Shown one piece after another: positions 7,788 through 17,580 of a stretch of 64,000 nt of DNA. The stretch is from assembly GCF_003269295.1 (NCBI RefSeq), contig NZ_QLTT01000012.1:253455-317454 (forward strand), read 5' to 3'. A model generated the notes under the pieces. The model made no database searches, was not told the origin of the DNA, and saw only the letters and a program-made list of their open reading frames with translations. Position 1 is the stretch's first letter. Every line of letters begins with the position of its first letter. The DNA comes from Lentzea atacamensis. GTDB lineage: Bacteria; Actinomycetota; Actinomycetes; Mycobacteriales; Pseudonocardiaceae. The position numbers and the translations under genes are program-made.

Positions 7788-8735
7788 CTAGACGAGGGAC
7801 GGGGAGGATGCGTGCGGCACCAGTTGCCGCGGCGCGCCCTCCCCGTTCGCCTGCACGGCCCAGATGCCCTCTCCCGGCAGGCCGTAGGCGATGGTGTCGT
7901 TGTCCAGCCACACCACCTGGTCGTCGATCCCACGCGTCTCGGCCAGGGGTGTCTCCACCATCGTGGTCAGGTCCAGCACGTGCTGACGCCACGGCCGCGC
8001 GCCGTCGCCCGGCACGCGCTTCTTGAACGCCACGCGCTTGCCGTCCGGGGACAACGACGGGCATTCGACGTTCTCCCGCAACGGTTTCGCGAAGATGTCG
8101 ACCGAGTCGCCGTTGATCAGATAGGTCTTGCCGCCGGTGGACATCGTTGCGTAGTAGGAGCGGTTGTTCTCGGTGAACGTCACGCCCCAGAAGTTCATGT
8201 CCTCCGCCCTCTTCATGCCGGCGATCCGCGTGCCCTCCATGTTGCTCTGGTACTGCAGCGTCTCCCGGTCGTAGATGCCCGTGCGGGTGGAGAACGCTCC
8301 TGTCTGGGCATACGAGTCACCCGTGACGAACGTCGTCCAGGACGCCATCCGCCCGTCCGGCGACAGCTTCGCGCGGTTCGGTACGCCCGCGACGTCGACG
8401 CGGCTGGTCTCCGACAGCGCCTGGTCGACGAAGATCGAGGTGGATCCCGGGAACGGGCCTGCTCGGTCCGCGAGACACAGTCCCACCTTCGCCGCGGTGA
8501 AGAACCGCTTGCAGGACAACGCACTCACCCGGCGCGGGCCGCCGGGATCGGACAGCGGCACCGACGCCACCTTGCCGCTCGCGTCGTCCACGAACAGCAG
8601 ACGGCCGGGGGTCAGCTCGACCGGCCCCGGCTCGACCGCGACCGGAACGGGGACCTCGTCCGGCGCGCGCAGGGCGTAGGCCGTGGCGCCGAGGCCAAGC
8701 GCGATCACGGCAACGACGACGACCAGGATCCTCAC
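7788..8735 (-). CDS. membrane-anchored beta-propeller (TolB-like) protein
   Basis: 315 residues. The N-terminal VRILVVVVAVIALGLGATAY is one membrane anchor or uncleaved signal, followed by a Pro/Val-rich spacer and an extracytoplasmic domain. That domain repeats the propeller pattern SPDGRMASWTT, SPDGKRVAFKK and VVWLDNDTIAYG, typical of WD40-like/TolB blades. The GTG start at 8735 overlaps the transporter stop (GTGA), so it is coupled to the MFS gene. A partner or ligand cannot be predicted; it may act with the transporter. Confidence 0.75.
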   Translation of the reverse strand: MRILVVVVAVIALGLGATAYALRAPDEVPVPVAVEPGPVELTPGRLLFVDDASGKVASVPLSDPGGPRRVSALSCKRFFTAAKVGLCLADRAGPFPGSTSIFVDQALSETSRVDVAGVPNRAKLSPDGRMASWTTFVTGDSYAQTGAFSTRTGIYDRETLQYQSNMEGTRIAGMKRAEDMNFWGVTFTENNRSYYATMSTGGKTYLINGDSVDIFAKPLRENVECPSLSPDGKRVAFKKRVPGDGARPWRQHVLDLTTMVETPLAETRGIDDQVVWLDNDTIAYGLPGEGIWAVQANGEGAPRQLVPHASSPSLV

Positions 8736-9865
8736 CAAGCAGACCACGTCCAAAGAGCACCGAACATCACCGAGGAAGACGCCCGAGCCAGCACCTGGCC
8801 GGTCTGGAGCAGGGCCAGACCGGACGTGCGCAGTTCGTCGGGGATGAGCGGACCTGCGACGGCCATCAACACGCCGTCCGTGCAGGCGTAGAACAACCCG
8901 TGCAGCACCAGAACGCCCACCAGCAGGGCGATTCCGGACGCACCGAAGAACAACAGGTACGCGCCGAGCAGCGCGAGGTGGCCGACGAGGAACATCCGCC
9001 ACCGGCCGGCCCGGTCGGCCAGCGCGCCCATCGGCACGGCGGCGAGCAGGTACACGCCCGCCGTGCCGAGCGGCAGCAACGCGATGTAGGCGACGTCGAC
9101 GTCGAGCTTCTTCTGCAGCAACAGGTAGATGAACCCGTCGCCCAGCGTCAGGAACCCGAGTCCGCACGCGACCAGGCAGACCCGCCGGAACGGCCTGGAC
9201 CGCAGCAACCCGAAGGCACTTCGCAGCGACACCGCGACGCGTGGCAGCACGTCGCGGTGGTCGCGGACGAAGAGCACCAGGACCAGAACTCCCAGTGCCG
9301 CGAAGCAGAAGCTCACGACGAACACCACGTCGTAGCGAGCCGGAAGCGTCCACAGGAGACAGAACGCCACGAGCGGGCCCAGGAACGCGCCGACGGTGTC
9401 CATGGCACGGTGAACACCGAAGGCGCGTCCAAGCGCCGAAGGCTCACTGCTCAACGTGATCAGTGCGTCCCTCGGTGCGGTGCGCAGGCCCTTGCCCGTC
9501 CTGTCCCCCGCCAGAACGAGCCCCATCGCGGTGGCGGAGGTCCCGGCGGCGAGCAAGCCCAGCTTGCCCACCGCCGAGATTCCGTAACCCAGGCCGGCCA
9601 CGAGCTTGCGCCGTTGCCAGCGGTCAGCCGCATGACCGCCGACGACTCGAACCAGTGCCGTCACACCGGTGTAGATGCCGTCGAGCACACCGAACTGCAG
9701 CGGGGAGAACCCCAGCCCCAGCACCAGGTACAGCGGCAGGATCGCGGTCACCATCTCGGAGGAGACGTCCGTGAGCAGTGAGACCGCGCCCAGGGCGAGC
9801 ACGTTCGCCCCGATCCTGCCGGTGCCACCCGAGGCGGGAGCTTGTCGAGCGGTTGCGATGTACAC
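8732..9865 (-). CDS. MFS transporter
   Basis: 377 residues with about eleven or twelve hydrophobic segments. The loop GGHAADRWQRRKL after TM2-3 and the matching GALADRAGRWRMF in the second half are the paired cytoplasmic loops of the major facilitator superfamily. SSEMVTAILPLYL in TM1-2 is seen in actinobacterial efflux MFS proteins. The protein ends abruptly after the last segment, and its stop overlaps the start of the propeller protein. Export of a drug-like or metabolic compound is inferred from the family; the substrate is unknown. Confidence 0.88.
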   Translation of the reverse strand: MYIATARQAPASGGTGRIGANVLALGAVSLLTDVSSEMVTAILPLYLVLGLGFSPLQFGVLDGIYTGVTALVRVVGGHAADRWQRRKLVAGLGYGISAVGKLGLLAAGTSATAMGLVLAGDRTGKGLRTAPRDALITLSSEPSALGRAFGVHRAMDTVGAFLGPLVAFCLLWTLPARYDVVFVVSFCFAALGVLVLVLFVRDHRDVLPRVAVSLRSAFGLLRSRPFRRVCLVACGLGFLTLGDGFIYLLLQKKLDVDVAYIALLPLGTAGVYLLAAVPMGALADRAGRWRMFLVGHLALLGAYLLFFGASGIALLVGVLVLHGLFYACTDGVLMAVAGPLIPDELRTSGLALLQTGQVLARASSSVMFGALWTWSAW

Positions 9866-9894
9866 GACGGCCTCCGATCAACAGCCAGAACCGA

Positions 9895-11463
9895 TCAGCG
9901 ACAGGTGTAGGGACCGGCCTTGTCGCGCACCGTGCCGGCCGTGTCGATGACCTCCCACGAGTAGGAGCGGCCGGAGATGGTGAGCTTCATGACGCCGTGG
10001 CTGTCGGAGAAGTACTTCTCCACGCCCACCCGAGGGGTGCGCTCCTTGTAGAGCCAGTCACCACCGATGCCGACGACCGCCGACCGCACGCCGTTGGTCT
10101 GGTCGATCGCACCACTCTTGTTCAACGGCGCGAGCCGCTCGTAGTGGTGGTTGTGGCCACCGAGCATCAGGTCGGCCTTGACGTCCGCGAACGCGTTCCA
10201 GTACGGCGCGATCTTCGCGTTGTCGCCGTACTTGCCGGAGGTGAACCGAGGGTGGTGCATGTAGCCGACGACACAGGGCTTGGTGTTGTTGGCCAGGTCG
10301 GTCTTGAGCCAGCTGAGTTGCGCCGAGTCGGAACCGTTGTTGTCCATCGGGTCGGAGTCGACCGAGACGAAGTGGAACTCGCCTGCTTCCCAGCTGTAGT
10401 ACGGCTTGCCCTGCGGGTAGGCGATGGCGCCGAAGTACGCCTTGTAACCGTTGAGGTTGTCGTACCACTCGTGGTTGCCGGGCGACGGGTGGGTGATGCT
10501 CTTGTACTTGCCCCACGACTTGTCGTAGTGGTTGCGGAACTCCGTCAGCGTTCCGCTGTCGTACTGGTTGTCACCGACCGTCAGGATGTGGTTCGGCTTG
10601 ATCTGGTCGATGAGCCTCACGGTCTCGTAGTGCGCGCTGTTGTTCAGCGCCGCGATGTCACCCGCCACGACGATCGTGATGTTGTCGCCGGGTCCGGCCG
10701 GCAGGGTCGTCGCCGTCACCGCGTTGCTGACGGGCCCGAGGTTTCCGGCCGCGTCGCGAGCGCGGACGGTGTAGGTGAACGCCGTACCGGAAGCCAGGCC
10801 GCTGTCGGTGAACGTCGTGCCCGTGGGCGTGCCGACGACACTGCCGTTGCGCAGGACGTCGTAGCCGACCACGCCGCGGTCGTCGGTCGCGGCCGTCCAC
10901 TGCAGACTCACCGAGCTCGACGTGGTGCCCGTGCTCGCGAGGTTCGTCGGCGCGGTCGGCGGTGAGGTGTCGCCGCCCTCGATGGAGCCGTAGACCTCCA
11001 TCTCCCAGAGCGAGTAGCCGTAGGGCGTGCCGCGCTTGGTGCCGTAGATCCGCACGTAGCGGCCAGAGGTCGTCAAGTAGACGTCGTCGATGCCGCCGTT
11101 CTGGCTGTAGAGCGTCTTCTTGGTGCTCCACGACGATCCGTCGGCCGACGTCTGGATCTTGTACTCCGAGGCGTACGCAACCTCCCAGTTGAGCTTGACC
11201 CTGGAGATGGTGGCGTTGCCGCCGAGGTCGACGGCGATCCACTGCGGGTCGACGCCTTCGAGGCTCGCCCAGCGAGTGGTCGGATCTCCGTCCACGGCGT
11301 TGGCACCGCCGAAGGTCGCAGCCTCCACGGACGAGACGGTGGTGGGTTTGTTGGCAGACAGCAGGGTATCGGCCGCGTTCGCCGTGCCCGAGCCTGCGAT
11401 CTGGGGTATGACCAGTGCAAACAGGGCTAACGCGACACCGGCTCTGGTGCGCTTTCTGATCAC
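9895..11463 (-). CDS. secreted metallophosphoesterase with F5/8-type C and fibronectin III domains
   Basis: 522 residues. A signal peptide ends near AANA at about 30. Residues about 35-160 form a discoidin (F5/8 type C) carbohydrate-binding domain (AVDGDPTTRWAS, VRIYGT). Residues about 165-255 are one fibronectin III domain (PTAPTNLASTG). The rest is a calcineurin-like phosphoesterase with the metal motifs VVAGDIA, VGDNQYDSG, GNHEWY, GYMHHPRF and GGHNHHYE. The layout suggests a phosphatase or phosphodiesterase that binds cell-wall or environmental polysaccharide. Single gene with its own upstream region. Confidence 0.92.
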   Translation of the reverse strand: MIRKRTRAGVALALFALVIPQIAGSGTANAADTLLSANKPTTVSSVEAATFGGANAVDGDPTTRWASLEGVDPQWIAVDLGGNATISRVKLNWEVAYASEYKIQTSADGSSWSTKKTLYSQNGGIDDVYLTTSGRYVRIYGTKRGTPYGYSLWEMEVYGSIEGGDTSPPTAPTNLASTGTTSSSVSLQWTAATDDRGVVGYDVLRNGSVVGTPTGTTFTDSGLASGTAFTYTVRARDAAGNLGPVSNAVTATTLPAGPGDNITIVVAGDIAALNNSAHYETVRLIDQIKPNHILTVGDNQYDSGTLTEFRNHYDKSWGKYKSITHPSPGNHEWYDNLNGYKAYFGAIAYPQGKPYYSWEAGEFHFVSVDSDPMDNNGSDSAQLSWLKTDLANNTKPCVVGYMHHPRFTSGKYGDNAKIAPYWNAFADVKADLMLGGHNHHYERLAPLNKSGAIDQTNGVRSAVVGIGGDWLYKERTPRVGVEKYFSDSHGVMKLTISGRSYSWEVIDTAGTVRDKAGPYTCR

Positions 11464-11583
11464 TTCGTCCTCCTGGGCAAGGGCAGCGGCTCGAAGGATT
11501 GGTAAAGAAGCTTTCCTATTGGACCTCGGAGGTTAATGACGCCTGAATGCGCAGGTCAACGACAGATTTGCCGGTTGCATCAG

Positions 11584-11620
11584 TGACAGATCGAGTTCAG
11601 GCGTGCGAATTGATCTGTCA
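11584..11620. repeat. inverted repeat upstream of the metallophosphoesterase gene
   Basis: TGACAGATC (11584-11592) and GATCTGTCA (11612-11620) are perfect 9-bp arms 19 bp apart. The right arm overlaps the stop codon of the DUF4184 gene; a partial copy, GACAGATTTG, lies just upstream near 11560. It could be a terminator stem for the DUF4184 gene or an operator for the phosphoesterase gene. Confidence 0.4.
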
Positions 11621-12313
11621 TACCGTGTCATGTCGTGACTGTTTGATGCCCCAGAAAACGGCGTTCACTGCCAGCCCGAAGCATGTGCCCTGGATCACTC
11701 CAAGCAGCAGCCTCCGCACCCAGTCATAGAGGCTCACCTGGCTGACCGGATCAGACAGCGACCAGACAGCGCCGACCACGGCCGCGAGGACGACGAGGAA
11801 CCGGAATCCGTGCCGGGAAATTCCGGGACGTGACGGCCAGTCATTGCCCCCAGGGGCAGCCAGACCGATCCAGACGAGCAGCGCGACGCCGCCGACGGAT
11901 GACATGTAACCGATCACGTTGTAGAGCCGGTGCGGGCTGACGACCGCGATGTCCAACCAGTCCCACTGCTGGACGAACCATCCGTCGGTCTGCGTGAAGG
12001 CGTCCCACAGCAGGTGCGTGAGCACACCGGCCACAATGGACAACGCGCGCAGGAGCGGTTGGCGGAAGTCCGCCGGACGCGACACCCTCGTCCGCACGAA
12101 CTCGGGCGCCAGTGCCATCAGCGAGGGCAGCAACAAGCGTCCGACCAGCAACAACACCACCGCGGCGAGAGATCCACCCAGCACGTCGTGGGTCGGCAGG
12201 ACCGGGACGTAGTAGCCGAGGTCCGGTGCCATGGCGCCCGCCACCAGTCCGGGGAACCAGAGGAACCGGCGCAGTGGGAGCACCGCTGCCGGATGCGCGA
12301 GGGTGAACGGCAC
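11618..12313 (-). CDS. DUF4184 family membrane protein
   Basis: 231 residues from GTG 12313. The start reads VPFTLAHPAAVLPLRR, the N-terminal signature of DUF4184, a polytopic membrane family with conserved His/Asp residues; here also LTHLLWDAFTQTDGW near residue 100. Five or six hydrophobic segments follow. The family is of unknown function, though it resembles metal-dependent membrane hydrolases. GTG 12313 is chosen by family alignment; GTG 12361 in the same frame would add 16 residues and neither has a good ribosome site. Divergent from the DedA-like gene. Confidence 0.8.
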   Translation of the reverse strand: MPFTLAHPAAVLPLRRFLWFPGLVAGAMAPDLGYYVPVLPTHDVLGGSLAAVVLLLVGRLLLPSLMALAPEFVRTRVSRPADFRQPLLRALSIVAGVLTHLLWDAFTQTDGWFVQQWDWLDIAVVSPHRLYNVIGYMSSVGGVALLVWIGLAAPGGNDWPSRPGISRHGFRFLVVLAAVVGAVWSLSDPVSQVSLYDWVRRLLLGVIQGTCFGLAVNAVFWGIKQSRHDTV

Positions 12314-12404
12314 GACCAAGCGTAGATCGACTTCAATCCTGTGGGTGGCCTGAAGAAACACCCTGGTCGGGATTGTTCATGTAGGTCACGTACGTTCACC
12401 GATC

Positions 12405-12983
12405 ATGAGCGCCACAGCCGCCAGCCTCGTCGTGCTGTTCCTGGTCGCCGTCGTGCCCTTGGCACCGACGGAGGCCGTGCTCATCGGTGCCGGCGTCCTG
12501 GCCGCGTCCGGTGAGGTTCCGCTGTACCTGGTGGTGCTCGTCGCCGCTGCCGGCTGCCTGGCCAGCGACATGATCAACTTTACGATGGGCCGGCGGATGG
12601 GCATGAAGGCCCTCGACCGCGTCAACAAGAACGTGAAGGCGCGGGCCATGGTCGTGTGGACCGCGGACCAGCTGGCGTCCAAGGGCGAGACGATCCTCAT
12701 CGCGGCACGGTTCCTGCCCGCGGGCGGCATCGTCGGGGCGTTGCTGGCCGGGGCGCTGAAGTGGCCGGTGAAGAGGTTCGTGCCGGTCGCGGCCGTCGGG
12801 TCGGCGCTGTGGAGCGTCTACCCCGCCACCGTCGGGTACATCGGCGGCCAGATCGTCGACGAGGTCTGGCTCGCGATGTTGCTGTCGATGGCCGTGGCCA
12901 CGCTCATCTCCATCCCGGTCGGCATGGCGATCCGGGCGCGCAACGCCAGCCGCACCCTCTCGTACGCCGAGGCGTCGTCGTAG
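12405..12983 (+). CDS. DedA/SNARE-associated family membrane protein
   Basis: 192 residues with five hydrophobic segments. PTEAVLIGAGVLAASG in the first re-entrant region and the basic motif RFLPAGGIVGALLAGALKWPVKRF near residue 105 are characteristic of DedA proteins, which work in lipid-carrier flipping and membrane homeostasis. TACGTT lies 8 nt before the ATG and no Shine-Dalgarno is present, so it may be leaderless. Its last 166 bp are overlapped by the convergent TetR gene. Confidence 0.85.
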   Translation: MSATAASLVVLFLVAVVPLAPTEAVLIGAGVLAASGEVPLYLVVLVAAAGCLASDMINFTMGRRMGMKALDRVNKNVKARAMVVWTADQLASKGETILIAARFLPAGGIVGALLAGALKWPVKRFVPVAAVGSALWSVYPATVGYIGGQIVDEVWLAMLLSMAVATLISIPVGMAIRARNASRTLSYAEASS

Positions 12984-13429
12984 AGCACGGCGAAGCGGTC
13001 TGCGGCCGTCAGCAACGCGTCCACTTCGAACGCCAGCTGCGCGTCACCGCAAAGCCGTTCCAGCAGTGAGATCCAGCGCAGGTTGAAGAGCATCAGCGCG
13101 TCGCGCACGCGGCCGGGGCGGGCGGCGAACTCGGACCGCGTCACGACGAAGAAGCAGCCGCCGGGGAACACGCGGCGCTTCGAGTAGTCGAGCCAGCGTC
13201 CGCACAGGTCGAGCACCGGCCCGCCGGCGACCACCACCTCGCGCGAGAAGATCTCCGCGGCGGTGTGGACGGTGGAGAGCTGCAGCTCCTCCTTGGCACC
13301 GAAGTGCGAGAACACCCCGCTCTTGCTCATGCCGAGCTCGACCGCGAGCCGCCCGATCGTGACTCCTTCGAGCCCGTCGACGGACGCGATCTCCGCAGCT
13401 CTCAGCAGAATCGCCCCACGACTGTCCAT
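12818..13429 (-). CDS. TetR family transcriptional regulator
   Basis: 203 residues. Residues about 4-50 are a TetR DNA-binding domain, with the helix-turn-helix TIGRLAVELGMSKSGVFSHF and the following GAKEEL. The remainder is a helical ligand domain with FPGGCFFV, as seen in TetR_C subgroups. The first stop codon comes only at 12818, so the last 50 or so residues (IAMPTGMEMSVATA onward) are read antisense to DedA and look unlike a normal TetR end. A start at ATG 13429 fits the family. The target gene is unknown; DedA or the ABC importer are neighbours. Confidence 0.85.
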   Translation of the reverse strand: MDSRGAILLRAAEIASVDGLEGVTIGRLAVELGMSKSGVFSHFGAKEELQLSTVHTAAEIFSREVVVAGGPVLDLCGRWLDYSKRRVFPGGCFFVVTRSEFAARPGRVRDALMLFNLRWISLLERLCGDAQLAFEVDALLTAADRFAVLYDDASAYERVRLALRARIAMPTGMEMSVATAIDSNIASQTSSTIWPPMYPTVAG

Positions 13430-13464
13430 CCACCCAGGACAGCGGACGACCCTGGAGAAACGAA

Positions 13465-13490
13465 CGGGGCCACCTCGAAAGGTGGCCCCG
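13465..13490 (-). terminator. intrinsic terminator of the peptide importer operon
   Basis: CGGGGCCACC and GGTGGCCCCG form a perfect 10-bp stem with a 6-nt loop, just after the last importer gene. On the minus strand a T-rich run (TTCGTTTCTCC) follows. Confidence 0.85.
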
Positions 13491-13497
13491 GATCGTC

Positions 13498-14600
<1,103 letters not shown>

Positions 14601-14604
<4 letters not shown>

Positions 14605-15599
14605 ACCGGCACCTCCTCGGCGGCGGGAGTTCCCGGCACCACCGGGTTGTGGCAGCGGAGCAGGCGACCCAGCTGGTCTTCTTCCGCGGGTGTGACCTGA
14701 ACGCACACGTCGAGCGCGTTCGGGCAACGGGGTGCGAACGCACAGCCCTGCGCCCACGGGATGTTGTCGGAGACCGAGCCCTTGATCGGCGTCAGCTTCT
14801 CGCCGCGCGCCGCGTCCAGGCGCGGAATCGAGGCCAGCAGGCCGTGCGTGTACGGGTGGCGCGGCTCCGAGAAGAGCGGGTGCCGCATGGCCTTCTCGAC
14901 CACCTTGCCGGCGTACAGCACGTTCACCTCGTCGCACAGGCCCGCGACGACACCCAGGTCGTGGGTGATCATCACGAGCGCGGTGCCGAGGTCCTGCACC
15001 AGTTCCTTCATCACCGTGAGGATCTGGGCCTGGATGGTCACGTCCAGCGCCGTCGTCGGCTCGTCCGCGATCAGCAGCTTCGGCCGGCACGCCAGCGCGA
15101 TCGCGATGAGCGCGCGCTGCCGCATACCGCCGGAGAGCTGGTGCGGGTACTCCTTGAGCCGCCGGTTCGGGTCCGGGATGCCGACCTTGTCGAGCAGGTT
15201 CTTCGCCTCGATCATGGCTTCCTTGCGGGGCATGCCGCGGTGCCGTTCGAGCACCTCGGTGACCTGCAGGCCGATCGGGACGACGGGGTTGAGCGAGGAC
15301 AGCGGGTCCTGGAAGACCATGCCGAGATCGCGGCCACGACGGTCGCGCATCTCCCGGTCCGACAGCTTCAGCAGGTCCGTGCCGTCGTAGGAGACCGTGC
15401 CGGTGACCTTGGCGCCGCGCTTGGGCAGCAGACCCATGATCGCCAACGATGTCACGGACTTGCCGCAGCCCGACTCGCCCACCAGACCCACGGTCTGACC
15501 GGGCTCGACGTCGAAGCTGACGCCGTCGACGGCGCGGAACGGCTCCTCGCCCTTGCGCTGGAAGACCACGGTGAGGTCACGAACTTCGAGCAGTGCCAC
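14601..15599 (-). CDS. oligopeptide/dipeptide ABC transporter ATP-binding protein (OppD/DppD type)
   Basis: 332 residues, GTG start. Walker A GESGCGKS near residue 40, signature LSGGMRQR, Walker B LLIADEP, and the D-subunit C-terminal extension with HPYTHGLLASIP and a CAFAPRCPNALDVC cysteine cluster. Pairs with the OppF-type protein to form the ATPase dimer. Coupled to that gene by ATGA overlap and 6 bp from the upstream permease gene. Confidence 0.95.
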
Positions 15600-15605
15600 G
15601 ACGAC

Positions 15606-16538
15606 TCACCGCCTGTTCTTCGGGTCGAGGGCTTCGCGCAGCGTCTCGCCCATGAGGGTGAAGCCGAGCGCGACGATGATGATGCAGATCGCGGGGTACG
15701 CGGCGAGGTGCGGATGCGTGTCGAAGACGTTCTGCACGTCACCGAGCATCTGCCCCCACTCCGGGATCCTGTCGTCCGGGTTGCCGAGGCCGAGGAACGA
15801 CAGCGCAGCCGCCTCGATGATCGCGGTGGCCAGCACCAGCGTGGACTGCACGATCACCGGGCTGAGCGAGTTCGGCAGCATGTGCCGGAACACGATCGCG
15901 CCCTTCTTCACACCGAGCGCGGTCGCCGCCAGCACGTGGTCGCTGTGCCGTTGCGCGAGCATCGAGCCTCTGAGCAACCGCGCGAACACCGGGATCTGCA
16001 CGATCGCGACCGCGAGGATCACGGTGAACTGGCTGGGCTTCGCGAACATCGCCGCGATCGAGAACGCGAGCAGCAGGCTCGGCAGCGACAGCATGACGTC
16101 GACCAGACGCATGACGGTCGAGTCGACCCAGCCGCCGAGCGCGCCCGCGAGCGTGCCGAGGATCAACCCGCCGGTCAGCCCGATCAGCGTCGCACCGACA
16201 CCGACGATCAGCGTCTGCTGCGAACCGACCAGCAGACGCGACAGGAAGTCGCGGCCCTGCAGGTCACCGCCGAGGGGGTGGCCCGGCTGCGGCGGCGGGA
16301 TCTCGTTGCGCGCCTTGACGACCTGGTCGATCAGCATCGGGTCGGACGGGTTGTGCGGAGCGAGCCACGGCGAGAGCAGCGAGACCACGATGAAGATGCC
16401 GATGATCACCGCGCCGATGAGGAACACCGGGCTGCGCCTCAACCGCTTCCAGGCGCTCGCGGCGAGCGAGACGCCCGCGCTCTCGGCGAGGTCGTCGATC
16501 TTTTCCTTCTTGGAGACTCCGAGTGTCACTGCGCTCAC
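15606..16538 (-). CDS. peptide ABC transporter permease (OppC/DppC type)
   Basis: 310 residues with an N-terminal cytoplasmic extension, a first membrane segment at about 40-60 (FLIGAVIIGIFIVVSLLSPW), a periplasmic loop and five more segments. LAATALGVKKGAIVFRHMLPN near residue 210 is the EAA loop that contacts the ATPases. GTG start at 16538 overlaps the preceding permease stop by 4 bp. Confidence 0.95.
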   Translation of the reverse strand: MSAVTLGVSKKEKIDDLAESAGVSLAASAWKRLRRSPVFLIGAVIIGIFIVVSLLSPWLAPHNPSDPMLIDQVVKARNEIPPPQPGHPLGGDLQGRDFLSRLLVGSQQTLIVGVGATLIGLTGGLILGTLAGALGGWVDSTVMRLVDVMLSLPSLLLAFSIAAMFAKPSQFTVILAVAIVQIPVFARLLRGSMLAQRHSDHVLAATALGVKKGAIVFRHMLPNSLSPVIVQSTLVLATAIIEAAALSFLGLGNPDDRIPEWGQMLGDVQNVFDTHPHLAAYPAICIIIVALGFTLMGETLREALDPKNRR

Positions 16539-17539
16539 CTCGTCCTGATGCGCGGGTCGATGAGCGCGTACGAGAGGTCGACCAACAGGTTGACCACGAC
16601 GTAGACGATCGTGGCCATGATGATCAGCAACAACAGCACCGGGTAGTCACGCCGTTCGAACCCGATGGCGAGCGCCTGACCGACACCGGGGATCGAGAAC
16701 ACCTTCTCGGTGAGCACGGCGCCGGAGAGCAGTGCGCCGGTCTGCAGACCGATCGTCGTGACCACCGGCAGCATCGCGTTGCGCAGCACGTGCCGGCGGC
16801 GGATCAGCTGTGCGGTGAGACCCTTGGCCTCGGCGGTGCGCACGAAGTCCTCGTCGAGCACGTCGAGCACGGCCGCCCTGGTGATCCGGAAGATCACGGC
16901 GAACGGAATCGTGGCGAGCGCGATCGACGGCAGGATCAGGTGTTCCAGCGCGTCCAGCGTCGCGTCCCACTCGCCGGTGAGAATGCCGTCCAGGGTGAAG
17001 AACCCGGTGACGCGGGTGGCGTTGATGTCACCCTGCCTGCCCTGCGACGGCAGGCCCAGGCCCACTGATGCCGCGTCCTTGAGCACGTAGGCGAGGAAGA
17101 ACACCGGCACGGCGACGCCGATCAGCGAACCGATGACGCTGAAGTTGTCGAACCAGCCGCCGCGGCGCTTCGCGGCGAGATAGCCGAGCGGAACACCGAT
17201 CGCGATCGCGATCACGATCGCGAAGAAGCTGAGCTCGATCGTCGCGGGGAACCGCTGGAGGAAGATTTCGAGGGCGGAGTCACCGGGCTGGACACCGGTG
17301 GAGACGCCGAAGTCGCCGGTCGCCGCACGACCGAGGAACTTGAAGTACTGCACAATGATCGGCTGATCGAGGCCGAGCTGCTTGGTGAGGGCCGCGCGCG
17401 ACTCCGGCGTAGCGCGTTCTCCCAGGAGGGCCGAAACCGGCCCTCCTGGGAGAAGTCGCATCCACGCGAAGAGCAGCAGCGAGAGCACCAGCACCACGCC
17501 GACCAGCTGAATCAGCCGTCGAATCGTGTAGCGGAGCAC
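16535..17539 (-). CDS. peptide ABC transporter permease (OppB/DppB type)
   Basis: 334 residues. The N-terminus MLRYTIRRLIQLVGVVLVLS and the following FAWMRLLPGGP are typical of B-type permeases. About six membrane segments; the EAA loop is FVRTAEAKGLTAQLIRRRHVLRNA near residue 240. First permease after the binding protein gene, which ends 41 bp upstream. Confidence 0.95.
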   Translation of the reverse strand: MLRYTIRRLIQLVGVVLVLSLLLFAWMRLLPGGPVSALLGERATPESRAALTKQLGLDQPIIVQYFKFLGRAATGDFGVSTGVQPGDSALEIFLQRFPATIELSFFAIVIAIAIGVPLGYLAAKRRGGWFDNFSVIGSLIGVAVPVFFLAYVLKDAASVGLGLPSQGRQGDINATRVTGFFTLDGILTGEWDATLDALEHLILPSIALATIPFAVIFRITRAAVLDVLDEDFVRTAEAKGLTAQLIRRRHVLRNAMLPVVTTIGLQTGALLSGAVLTEKVFSIPGVGQALAIGFERRDYPVLLLLIIMATIVYVVVNLLVDLSYALIDPRIRTR

Positions 17540-17580
17540 TGAGCTACCCCGTTGTTCTCTTGTGGTGGGAGCTGGTCAGC

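Noticed and set aside
14649..16604. 651-codon plus-strand frame across the peptide importer genes
   Set aside because: Opposite to oppD/oppC-type genes with clear motifs; its composition (Arg, Asp, His, Val) is that of a shadow frame.
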